From Diaporthe sp. PMI_573 (lineage: Eukaryota > Ascomycota > Sordariomycetes > Diaporthales > Diaporthaceae), in assembly GCA_021399435.1 (NCBI GenBank), contig JAJTUP010000002.1, positions 1,364,001-1,428,000 on the forward strand: a stretch of DNA of 64,000 nt, written 5' to 3'. The notes under the pieces were generated by a model. That model was not told the origin of the DNA. It saw only the letters and a program-made list of their open reading frames with translations, and ran no database searches. Each line of letters opens with the position of its first letter. Position 1 is the first letter of the stretch. Both the position numbers and the translations under genes were made by a program. Positions 31,618 through 40,824 of this stretch are shown piece by piece.

Positions 31618-33718
31618 CTTGGCTGTTGTGTTGGGTGATTAAGAGGCTTGGGAATTATGTTTCGTGATTGTGCAGGCGGGATTATTATGCAGTACAATGC
31701 AGAGTATTCAGACTGGGGTGACGGTAGAATGCTGGACAACTCGGGAAAACGTTCAATGTTGTTTTGTTGATGTTGAGAAGCGAGAGACTGTTTAGCGAGT
31801 GACACGGATGTAAACTCAAAAGGAGCTTCTTGTATATACCGGCAAGCACGGTCTTTGTTGACTGAGAAACAGCTGGAGGGAGAGAAGGAGAGGGGAGAAG
31901 GAACGCTCCTCAACGCGAGAAGCTTCTAATATGAATGAAGCTTCTTCGAGCCCAGGCATGGGCAGGGGGGGCTGGAGTCCATCCCCCCAACCCCTGTCGT
32001 GTTCCCGGGGGAAGGAGAGGCAGGAAGAGGGAGAGGAAGTCCCCGGCCGCCCAGCGATCCACTCGGACCGGCCAATCGCTCGGAGTTGGGAATACGAACT
32101 AGGCCAGAGGGAGGCAAGGCCAAGGAGGGGATGAAGCCACGGTGCATGGGGTTATCTCTGGGGACTGGGGTCCAGCCGGCCGGGGCTTGCCAGACATTGA
32201 TGATGGCCTCATCTGCTGTGGCTCCTTGCTCTCTACACAGCAGGGGGGAAAGCAGATGAGCGTGTTGTTGCACGACCCTCTCGGGTTGGGGAGCGGCCGT
32301 AATTCGTTGGGAGCGACGCGTCCGGGAGATCGATCTATAGCTAGATACCTAGTAAGGTATGCTATGTCCTCGGCTGCTTTGTACAGGAGTACCTCTCCCC
32401 AGGATCCAGAACACCTGCATGTGGTCTGACCGACATCCGGTATTCAACGGGATAAGCTCCTCGAATAAGCTCCTGCCGAGGAACCTCCTTTGGCACACCC
32501 TATTGTGGATTGATGTCTTTCAGAATGACTCCGTGCTGTATCTGAGCTGTTTTTGTGTGCCTTCTCTTGCGAGTTCTCGCCATGGTCAATACTTGGCATG
32601 ACTCCGGGATCCCTGCGAGCCAGAGCTATTTAGACTTTTCTGGAGCTGCAGCTTTGATCAGGCTGGTCTTGAACGGAGGGTCGTACCCCATGGTTCAGAG
32701 CTATCGTTCCCGAGGCCGGGGGGGCCCGCCTGCAGAAAGGAAATGGCGGTAATGAAAGCACCCCTGCTGAATGGGACTTCATCATGCGCGACAGGTAATA
32801 TTTCCCAGATCGCGCCTTGGTACTGAACATTCCGTTCCGTCAGGGCTTGATGTACATTATTGTTTTTTTCCCTGCTTTGTGATCTACGTTCCCCAATTGT
32901 GCTCCCAGAATAGTTCTAGTCCGAGACGGCTGTTGCTGCAAGTGGATGATCTGCGCCAGATGGCTGGCATGTGTGCGGCTGTGCTGCCGGACAAAACAGA
33001 CGCGGATACGAGATCACCGTGCATGTGAGTTTGCCTCCGCGCTCGTGTTGCGCAGTTTTCGACTCGAGTCTAGTCTCGGGTGGTGTGGTGATATGCCGTG
33101 TTTTATAGATGCCAGCTGCATTTCCTTTGTCTGTCGCAGGGATCTCAACGCATTTGATATTCCAGTGTGTTGGCAGAGCTCCAACATTGAAACCTGCACA
33201 TTTGACCAGTGGATTCTGCGATATATTTTCGTAGGATTGCCCGGCTCACAACCTCTCATTCGACGACGTTACATGGGACAATCAACTGTGGGATATCCTC
33301 CTAAAAGGATGACTTACTTTCAGACAATCTTCTGTAGGATGTCTCCCTGCAGGCTTACCTTCTACAGGTTGCCCTCCTGTGGGATACCTCTTGCGATATC
33401 ATTCCCATGGGATGAGCTGCAGGATGATACTTTGGCAGCTGTACCTAGACAAACTCTGGGATCCTTGCAGATTGTATTTAAGCAGAGGCTTTCGTTCCAT
33501 GTAAATTGACAGCCCACCCCGCGATATACAACAGGCTCTATCCTAGACATGTGTCGACAAGTGGCCGTGCTGGTCAAGTCATACGTCCATGGGTGAGGCG
33601 TTGGCCATCCGGACGGAATGTATATAGCCATGAAAGTCCACGTCAATGGCTAGACGGTGGCCACAATTGAGGATCGTTGCACAGCATAGTCACTCAAGGG
33701 CCATCGTCAACCCGGGAC
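31618..33718. other. Intergenic region
   Basis: Contains the CFEM promoter (TATATA at 31833-31838 on the minus strand) and, at 33273-33431, an inverted array of the 15-bp repeat. The centre (32.0-33.2 kb) shows no recognisable gene; open frames there have no domain or splice logic. Confidence 0.5.
33273..33431 (-). repeat. Degenerate 15-bp tandem repeat, locus 4 (inverted)
   Basis: About ten units such as CTGTGGGATATCCTC, GTAGGATGTCTCCCT, GCAGGCTTACCTTCT, ACAGGTTGCCCTCCT, GTGGGATACCTCTTG. The 15-bp phase is held for most of the array. Sequence matches the reverse complement of loci 1 and 7. Confidence 0.75.
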
Positions 33719-34390
33719 TCACGCCTCACTCTCACTCGTGGGCGCGAGCTTTCTGAGCTTGTCCCTCAGACTGGCATTCTCCTCCTCAAGCCGTTCGACC
33801 TTCATCTCGAGGTCTTCCATCCGCTCAGAGCTTGCCACGCTCAGCTCCTCGATGATTTTCACGAAGCGCCACAGACGCAGGATGATGATTAGGGAGGCGA
33901 CCTCCTCGACAACACCGCGGGTCAGTACATCGACGAGAAAGCTGGCGACAATAACCGTAGCATCGAAGATGTGAAACCAGGAATGGAGAAATCTGGCCCG
34001 GGGTCAGTCCAGCCCACCAAGGATGCAGGCAGGATATCATGGCAGCACTCACTCGAAGCCGAAGGCCCACAGGCTCGTGATTAATTCAGCCAGGAAGAGA
34101 CACGAGAAAATGAGGCCAGCGTCCTCTAGACCCTCGTGGACGGCCGGGACCCATGCGTCGTTCTCGATCCTGCTGTCGCAGTCGATCAGGGTGATGAAGA
34201 TGTCGGCAAGCAGACACGAGACGTCAAGGGCGACCAGGGCGAGAATCAGGTAGTGCTTCTGCTTCGACTGGAGCAGAGCTCGGCATCTTTCCTTCCGCCT
34301 AACATATGTGCTGACCTCGTCTGAGCTGCGTTGGTGGTCCAGGTCGCTCTGGTGGCGGAGGAGGGACTGTTGTTCGCCGGGCTGGTCCAT
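33719..34390 (-). CDS. Voltage-gated proton channel, Hv1 family
   Basis: Exons 34390-34053 and 33992-33719 with a 61-bp intron (GTGAGT...CCAG) give 203 residues. Four helices: S1 (HYLILALVALDVSCLLADIF, with the two acidic residues expected in S1), S2 (LEDAGLIFSCLFLAELITSLW, with the Glu), S3 (WFHIFDATVIVASFLVDV, with the Asp) and S4 (LIIILRLWRFVKII). S4 has the RxWR core of Hv1 but Lys at the third charge position where animal channels have Arg. A heptad coiled coil follows (MEDLEMKVERLEEENASLRDKLRKL), as in dimeric Hv1. There is no separate pore domain. Expected role: voltage-gated proton extrusion at the plasma membrane, linked to pH homeostasis and NADPH-oxidase activity; the latter is inference from other organisms. 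Confidence 0.9.
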
Positions 34391-35441
34391 TGCTACAAGG
34401 TTGTGGGCAGGAGCTAGATTCTTTTAGTGCTTCCCGGGACCGTGTGGGAATATCAGTGTCAGTGATGCAGTGAGGCTGAAAATACACGGTGTGAAGGATA
34501 TCGAAGGAAAAGAGGGCTGAGGCTATTTACTTGTGTGCACTGTAGGGCAGAGTATGTGGCCCCCAGCAGGCGAGTGGGCGCGTCTCGACACGTCCAGCCC
34601 CTCCAATGGAGCCACCCGCTTCCGGCTGCCGGTGGACGTGTCAGTCTCGCTCCTCGAGAGAGCCAAAGAGCCACGGGTCCCCGTGAGCGATTCGTCCGTG
34701 TATTCTCCGGAAGGCGATCAATACAAGATGGAAAAGGGTTCAACTAGAAACCTGTACTGGCGTTGGAAGACTCCAGCGGCGTTCGGTGGAAGAGGGCGAG
34801 TGCTCGTCACACAAACACCTGGTAGAAGCATGCGGGCAACGACATCGGCAACTGCATCCCAAATCCTCAAGTACAACGTGCACACTGGGATCCCAATACA
34901 CCTTGTGTGTGGACTGTCATTTCCTGCTCATGTAACTCGAAGCATGTAGATGGTCATCCTACCAGTTCCCTTGGGTCGAGCATCGTGGTTAACAGACTAA
35001 CACCCAACCCGGGAAATGACTAATCGGGGGGAACGGGTTTCTGGGTCGTCGTCCACTTTGCCCCGCCGCGATTGTCCGTCGCCTCCATTCCGTCTTCATT
35101 ACTCACTCCGAGGTTCCCTGCGGGATCCAAAGGTCAGGTCTACTACCCAGGTAGACCTTCTCGCCTCCATCTGTGATCACGCGATTCGTTGATGCTTCCT
35201 ATCGATAGGATGTTCTTGCAATCCCCGCGTCCAATTTGATTGCATCAAGCAGCAAGCAGCAAGCAGCGTGTTCTACGTCACCCCACCTCTCGCCGTCTCG
35301 GCCGCAACCTTAGATCGATCAATCAACCGCGACGAGTTGCTCTCACAGTCATCACTACTCCGGTCGAAGCAGCCATTTCTGAGCGATTGCCTTCCTATTT
35401 CCCTCTGTGGTCAAGACGTGGCTCATATTCTTGTCCGTAAC
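34391..35441. promoter_or_regulatory. Divergent promoter region (Hv1 and RING gene)
   Basis: About 1.05 kb between two divergent genes. The + strand leader before 35442 contains an AGCAAGC repeat (about 35245-35265) and an open frame that runs into the RING gene without an ATG. No coding exon is called. Confidence 0.45.
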
Positions 35442-37415
35442 ATGTCGAATTCATCCAACATTTGCGGCAAGTCCTCATCGACTCAACCCTCCGCCGCCCA
35501 CGCCGCCTCCCCCTTCTCCCCGGCTGCATCCTCGAGTTTCGACTCCAACCGTCGTCCCTTCCAGAACAGTCAGTCGATTCAAATTGCCGCGCCCAGGAAG
35601 GGACAGGGACAACGTAAACAGCATAGAAACCAGAAAAGAGCCGGCTCATACAGGGAGGACGAGGACGAGATGGACGAGATAAGGGCGATCCGGAACGCCT
35701 CCAGTCGCCGTGGCCAGACCTCCATCACCCACTTGCTGAACTATTCCTCGCCGCGTCCCCGTTTCGAGAATCATCACACGTCCTACAATCGGAACTACCG
35801 TCGTAATCCGACCTGGGGCCCGGGGTCCGGTTACCACACTGCCGATAAGGCCCGCTATGTACATGCCAACTACCGCTTTATTGTTTCGCCCAAGGGGAAC
35901 TACTCAAAGCAGGCTGTTGATGCGGACGAGCACCTAGACTGGGCAGATGTGCTCCAGGTGTTGGCTTCCGCCGAGTCACAGGCCGCGTCCTGCCCAATCT
36001 GCCTCTCCGAGCCTGTTGCGCCTCGGATGGCAACATGCGGCCATATATTCTGCTTGCCGTGTCTGATCCGGTATATGCACTCAACCTCGAGCGAGGAGGC
36101 CAGCGCGCATGAGAAAAAGTCTAGGTGGAGGAAGTGTCCCATTTGTGATGACAGCGTACAAGTGTCTGAAGTACGCCCGGTGCGCTTCTATGCTGGCCAG
36201 GAAAGTCCCTTGCCGCGACCTGGCGACGATGTCGTCCTCCGTCTCATGATGCGATACGACAAGTCGACGCTCGCATTGCCCAAGGAAGGCGGAGCAGAGG
36301 TCCTGAGTTCCGGGGACGAGATCCCCTGGCACTTCGCAGCAAATGTCCTGGATTATGCCCGCATCATGCGGGGCACAACCGATTACATGATGGAACAATA
36401 TAATAACGAGATCGAGCAATTGACCAAGCAAGAGAAAGAGGACGAGCTTCTCTTCAATGAGGACGGGGAATGGACGCAGCGAGCGGTCAAGGCGATTGAG
36501 GCTGCCAAAGACAAAGTCAACGACCTCGGAGAAGTCGAAGTCGCCATGGCGGAAGCGTCCAAGAATTCAGGCTCCAGCCAGCTTGCGCAGTCCGAGCACG
36601 AGTTCTACTTCTACACCTCGCCTCCACATCTTTACCTCTCGCCTTTGGATATCCGGATTCTCAAGACAAAGTACGGCTCGTTCTCACAGTTTCCGTCAAC
36701 ATTGTTGCCAAGGGTGGAGCACATTTCGACGGGCAACACGCTTGACGACGCACTACGCAAGCGCGCGAAATACCTTGGCCACATTCCCCGCGGATGTCTC
36801 ATTTCCTTCCTGGAGTGTGACTGGACCGACATTGTTCCGGATGAAGTTCTAAATAACTTCAAGGACGAGATAGAGCGACGGCGGAAACGTAATCATGACA
36901 AGGAGGCACAGGAGGAGCGTGAGCGCCTCCAGGCAGAACGGCTAGAATCTGCTGCGTATCGTCGTGGACCGGGTAGGACCGTCCTCAGCGCTGCGGACGA
37001 GAGTCTCACCATGCGGTATAGCGACGAGGGCAACTCTGACCGCCTGAACATGGACGATTTCCAACCACTTGGCGCAGCAAGTACGACACCTCCCAATCCC
37101 CGACCTGGCTTCACCCCGCTAGCATCAATGTCCACGAGTCCCTCGACGCAGAGGACAATATGGGGCACCCCGGCCATTCCGCCCTCTCCTACATCAGGGC
37201 CGACGGAACCAGCAGGTATGGATGATGGATGGCTCAAGAACGACCAATTCCTGGACTCACTCGGAGCGGTGGAGTTGGCCGTTCAGATGGAGGCATTGGG
37301 CGTGGAGAACACAACACCAGAGGGGCCTTCCGGAGGCAATAGCGGAGGCAAGAAGAAAAAGAAACAGAAACAGAAAATCACTTTGATGAGCACCGGTGGT
37401 AAGAGAGGCAACTAG
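35442..37415 (+). CDS. RING-finger protein, RNF10/MAG2 type
   Basis: Single exon, 657 residues. The frame is open from 35268 but the first ATG is 35442 (MSNSSNICG). The N-terminus is Ser/Pro-rich and basic. Near residues 170-245: ADVLQVLASAESQAASCPICL, then MATCGHIFCLPCLIRYM and KCPICDD, a C3HC4 RING. Downstream come a long charged region (VKAIEAAKDKVNDLGEVEVAM), the conserved-looking FYFYTSPPHLYLSPLDIRILK and LRKRAKYLGHIP segments, a coiled coil (RRRKRNHDKEAQEERERLQAERL), and a Lys-rich end (GGKKKKKQKQKI). This order matches fungal MAG2 and animal RNF10, an E3 ligase acting on stalled 40S ribosomes. E3 activity and ribosomal role are inferred from the family. Confidence 0.85.
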   Translation: MSNSSNICGKSSSTQPSAAHAASPFSPAASSSFDSNRRPFQNSQSIQIAAPRKGQGQRKQHRNQKRAGSYREDEDEMDEIRAIRNASSRRGQTSITHLLNYSSPRPRFENHHTSYNRNYRRNPTWGPGSGYHTADKARYVHANYRFIVSPKGNYSKQAVDADEHLDWADVLQVLASAESQAASCPICLSEPVAPRMATCGHIFCLPCLIRYMHSTSSEEASAHEKKSRWRKCPICDDSVQVSEVRPVRFYAGQESPLPRPGDDVVLRLMMRYDKSTLALPKEGGAEVLSSGDEIPWHFAANVLDYARIMRGTTDYMMEQYNNEIEQLTKQEKEDELLFNEDGEWTQRAVKAIEAAKDKVNDLGEVEVAMAEASKNSGSSQLAQSEHEFYFYTSPPHLYLSPLDIRILKTKYGSFSQFPSTLLPRVEHISTGNTLDDALRKRAKYLGHIPRGCLISFLECDWTDIVPDEVLNNFKDEIERRRKRNHDKEAQEERERLQAERLESAAYRRGPGRTVLSAADESLTMRYSDEGNSDRLNMDDFQPLGAASTTPPNPRPGFTPLASMSTSPSTQRTIWGTPAIPPSPTSGPTEPAGMDDGWLKNDQFLDSLGAVELAVQMEALGVENTTPEGPSGGNSGGKKKKKQKQKITLMSTGGKRGN

Positions 37416-37911
37416 TTCACGCTCCAAAGAGGCTCCACCGCGGTGCGTTCGAACCACCGTCTTGAAGAGAGCAAGCAGGATCAAGTGGAATGCGGGTCAT
37501 GGCTTGCAGGTACAGCTTTCTCAGAGTGAGAACAACCGCAGACGGGTGCGGCTTTACAGCATAGAATCAGATGTCGTCTTAGTCTATGGTATGGTAAGAG
37601 AGATATGCTCGGCGGTAGACGGAGTATACTGGCTTAGAAGATGCAGTGCGCTATGAAACAGACATAGCGAGGGCGTCCTACCCGTGGCCTTTTTCTTCTC
37701 GTCGATGACACCCTGTAGGTATGATTTGGGATTCTTGATACTGTATATCTCAAATGAATCCATCTTACACCACCTTGACTCGTTGCGATTGAGGCAAGAG
37801 AGCATGGTCACGACACTGCAAAAGTTCAACTTCGGGCGTCCAGAGCACTCACTGCTGGAAAAGTCTTTATCACAGGCCTATGTAACCTCACCAGATGAAA
37901 CCAATCACGGG

Positions 37912-38130
37912 TGGCCAGGAGGTCATCCCGTAGGACGTTTTCCCCACGAGGGTTTTCCACGGTGGGTTTTCCCCGACGGGCCTTCCCATAGGAGGGTATC
38001 CCATATAATGGTATCTTATAGGAAGATGTCTATAGAATATTATTCCATATAAGTTCATGCTATAGGAGGTCATCTTACGAGGTGGTGCTCCTACAGGAGG
38101 TTACCCGATACCCAGGTAGGAGGTGGTCCC
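37912..38130 (+). repeat. Degenerate 15-bp tandem repeat, locus 5
   Basis: About 13 units such as GAGGGTATCCCATAT, AATGGTATCTTATAG, GAGGTCATCTTACGA, GGTTTTCCCCGACGG. The 15-bp phase persists with a few 13-16 bp units. Same orientation as locus 1. Confidence 0.8.
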
Positions 38131-38596
38131 AAAGGCGCTGTACATATAAGAGGTAGAGAAAACGAGTCTGTACCTGTACAGATACAGTCCGAAATTTGGG
38201 GCAGTGAGGTCTCTGATCCGCATACTCAACGAGTGGGCAGATACCTCTCGACCATCTTATTAGTCGCCACATCTCAACGCTTGGTGACAGGCAACGGACC
38301 AAAAGCTCCGGACCTCAGCGCAAACCTGCATGCAGTTGCCTCCGCTTGATACGACACATGCTCTACATGAACCGTGACGGACAATAGCCTGCCAGCTACT
38401 TGGTGTACGTTTTGTTTCGGCGTTGTGGCGTGCCAGCCGCGTCGAGCTTGGAGATGGATGGCATCCCCAAGCGGCCCACAAAATTACATCAAGTAGACCT
38501 CACCACGCGAACATATATGGCTGTTGGAGGCTCATTACATCACCTCTGACGACACCACCAAGCTGAACCTCAGTCATTGCGAAACGTTTGATGTTG

Positions 38597-38603
38597 TATA
38601 TAA
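38597..38603 (+). promoter_or_regulatory. TATA box of the 38754 gene
   Basis: TATATAA at 38597-38603, about 157 bp upstream of the ATG, with an AC-rich leader behind it. Confidence 0.5.
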
Positions 38604-38753
38604 TCGCAAGGAGGAGGCCATCCGGGCGATTGGTTCTTTGAATCATCTTCATTTTCACATCGACGTTGCAATTAGTACTTCAGCTTGATCAATCACCAAC
38701 TATCTCCACATCAGTACAAATTAGCGAAAACAGAAACGCAGACACATTCCAAA

Positions 38754-39320
38754 ATGGTCGGAAAGGCACCTAGCGAAGGCACCAAGGTCAGTTTGTGACA
38801 ACTTCTGTTCACGATGAATCAATGTCCCTGGTTAGAAGAGACGGGCTGACGTGTCTAGGTCACCCTCGGTGACAAGGCTCCCGTGACACAAGAAGGCGCA
38901 GGCAACGTCTCCGGCTCTCTCGCGGCGGAGTCGGCACAGAACGGCGGCGAGTTCGCAAACAACAAAAACATCAACAACTCCGGAGGCAACCCCGGTGCCA
39001 AGGCCCAGGGCACCTTGTCGAACGACACATCTTCGTCCGGAGGAGCAGCAGCAGCCGGCACGGCGCCAACATATGTCAACAACCAATACACCCGTGACTC
39101 GGGCGGCCCACACGGGAAGAACATCACCGAAGACCCTGAGATGACTGGCCGGCCTGCCAAGTTCGATGTTGAGCCCGGCTCCAAGGACGATCCTGGCCGG
39201 GTGGCAGAGCAGGAGATGCGGCTGAAGCAGACCCGCGGAGCGCCAGGAACCGGCGAGCGCCAGGACGGAGCTGGCAACCAGCAGCCGTACGGGGCACTGG
39301 ACAACGAGACCGCGGCATAA
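38754..39320 (+). CDS. Small hydrophilic, intrinsically disordered protein
   Basis: Exons 38754-38786 (MVGKAPSEGTK) and 38859-39320 with a 72-bp intron (GTCAGT...CTAG) give 164 residues. Composition is dominated by Gly, Ala, Asn, Ser, Asp and Glu with almost no hydrophobic or aromatic residues and no Cys. Short repeated flavours (NNKNINNSGGN, SSSGGAAAAGTAP, YVNNQYTRDSGG) and a charged end (EQEMRLKQTRGAPGTGERQDGAGNQQP) suggest a hydrophilin/LEA-like or stress-related protein of filamentous fungi. That is inference from composition. The TATA box at 38597 and very short first exon fit a strongly inducible gene. I do not recognise a named family. Confidence 0.75.
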
Positions 39321-39624
39321 GGGAAAGGACTTTGCTTGGGAGATGACTTGATGCGGCGTTTCGGATTTGTTCACGCGAAGGTTCTGGGGTTTGGGCAGGA
39401 TGCCCAGGTAGCGAACCCCAGCTGAATAATGTCAGCGAAAACGAATCTCGGATAAACTCGAGGAAATATTTGATGGCCCTGAAGCCCGAACAGGCAAAGT
39501 GCTGATTGTGAAGGTTCTGTTGGCTCAAATGACGACAGCCATCGACTAGTACGTGATGAGAAAAGCACGGAGACGGATACGGGTTGTTCTATGGTGAGAT
39601 CTGGAGCGGGCGGACCTAGCGCTC

Positions 39625-39647
39625 GCTCTCTCTCTCTCTCTTTCTCT
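39625..39647. repeat. CT dinucleotide microsatellite
   Basis: About eleven CT units on the + strand with one imperfection, directly before the 39675 repeat piece. Confidence 0.8.
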
Positions 39648-39674
39648 GCGAGCCTCTTCAACCTCACCGTGGTG

Positions 39675-39737
39675 AGACATCCTATCGGTGGTCCCGCAGG
39701 AGGCTATCCCACGGGAAGTCAACCCATGAGAGGTTAG
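39675..39737 (+). repeat. Degenerate 15-bp tandem repeat, locus 6 (short)
   Basis: Four units around ACATCCTATCGGTGG, TCCCGCAGGAGG, CTATCCCACGGGAAG and TCAACCCATGAGAGG, same orientation as locus 1. Confidence 0.7.
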
Positions 39738-40320
39738 GAACAAGGTCTGGATTGTGGTGGTGATATTTCGAATTCTTGGGCAAGTGGGATCCGGAGCGGA
39801 CGGAGGACGGGCCAGTCCAAGGCAAGCCCAGCCCCGAGACAATCCTGGCATGGAAAATTAGAAGTCATAAGCTAGGTAAGCTAAGCTAAGCTGATGGCGA
39901 TGATCCTCGAGCTTTGGGCAGTCTGTACTGTGGTGCCGGGTGCAGCGGAGCGAAGGGCGAGGGAAGTGATCGGCTACCGCTTGCGTATGCCCCTCGTGGT
40001 GGATGTCTCGGTCGGCTCGTGCGGGAGTTTTGAAACCCAGGCTCGAACCTGGCTGGCGATGGCTTAGACGGCGCAGCAGAAGATATCGACTGCAGAGGCA
40101 GAGAGGCAGAGAGGGTGATGTGCTGCAAGGGTAGCTGTTCCCCTGCACGTACCGGCCGCATCATGCACCTGGGTGGGAGCAGAAGGCCACTTACCAGCCT
40201 CCGGTTTTAGACCAAGATAAGGCCGCTCCCGGGCCAGAGAGCGCCCTGGAAATAGCAACCCGCAAGCCCAGGGCAGGTACCCAGGTACCCATGAGGAAGC
40301 TCTGACGGATCTTCTACTGC

Positions 40321-40342
40321 TGGTGGTGGTGGTGGTGGTGTT
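40321..40342. repeat. GGT trinucleotide microsatellite
   Basis: About seven tandem TGG/GGT units in the region upstream of the CRP1-like gene. Confidence 0.8.
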
Positions 40343-40824
40343 GGGAGTGAGCCACACACCACAAGCTGTCACTCACTGACCTTGATGATCGAGGGCCGCT
40401 TGACCAGGGACAAGGGCCTTCCTAGCTCCGAACCTGCTTCCCTCTCTTCAACACTTTCCCCAGCTTGCCCGCTCCGATAATTCAACTGCTCTTGCATCCG
40501 AGGTCATCGTCCCCAGCAGAAATCTTTCCCTCATCGACCGTATCGACCGCACCCTCGTGCAAATCCAGCCCCGCTCCGTTGCAGCGACGGCCCAGGCCCA
40601 GTAATCATCAAACCACTGTCATATCGATCGCCCTCTGGGAATATCCGATTTCCATTGACCCTCCCAGCCAACTTGACCAACCTCTCTCTCGTATCTGTTG
40701 CTCTCAACCTGTCGACTCTCGAGATCCCACCTCAGGCCTCGAATATATCCTTCTCCTCCGAGCGCATACCGCTCTCCCCGCCGCCTGTCAAGACAAAGAT
40801 CGAATCAAGTATCGCTAATCCAGC

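Larger units (their letters stand above)
37416..38753. other. Intergenic region with the longest 15-bp repeat array
   Basis: Contains the 3' flank of the RING gene, the 15-bp repeat array at 37912-38130 and the promoter of the gene at 38754 (TATATAA at 38597-38603). No gene is supported. Confidence 0.5.
39321..40824. other. Intergenic region with simple repeats
   Basis: Holds the 3' flank of the disordered-protein gene, a CT microsatellite (39625-39647), a short 15-bp repeat piece (39675-39737), a GGT microsatellite (40321-40342) and a C/T-rich leader (40440-40824) before the CRP1-like gene. No gene supported. Confidence 0.5.

Noticed and set aside
40020..40065. GGTTCGAGCC on the minus strand, similar to a tRNA T-arm
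   Set aside because: It is part of a plain palindrome (CCAGG...CCTGG); the T-stem pairing does not fit and no acceptor or anticodon arms are present.
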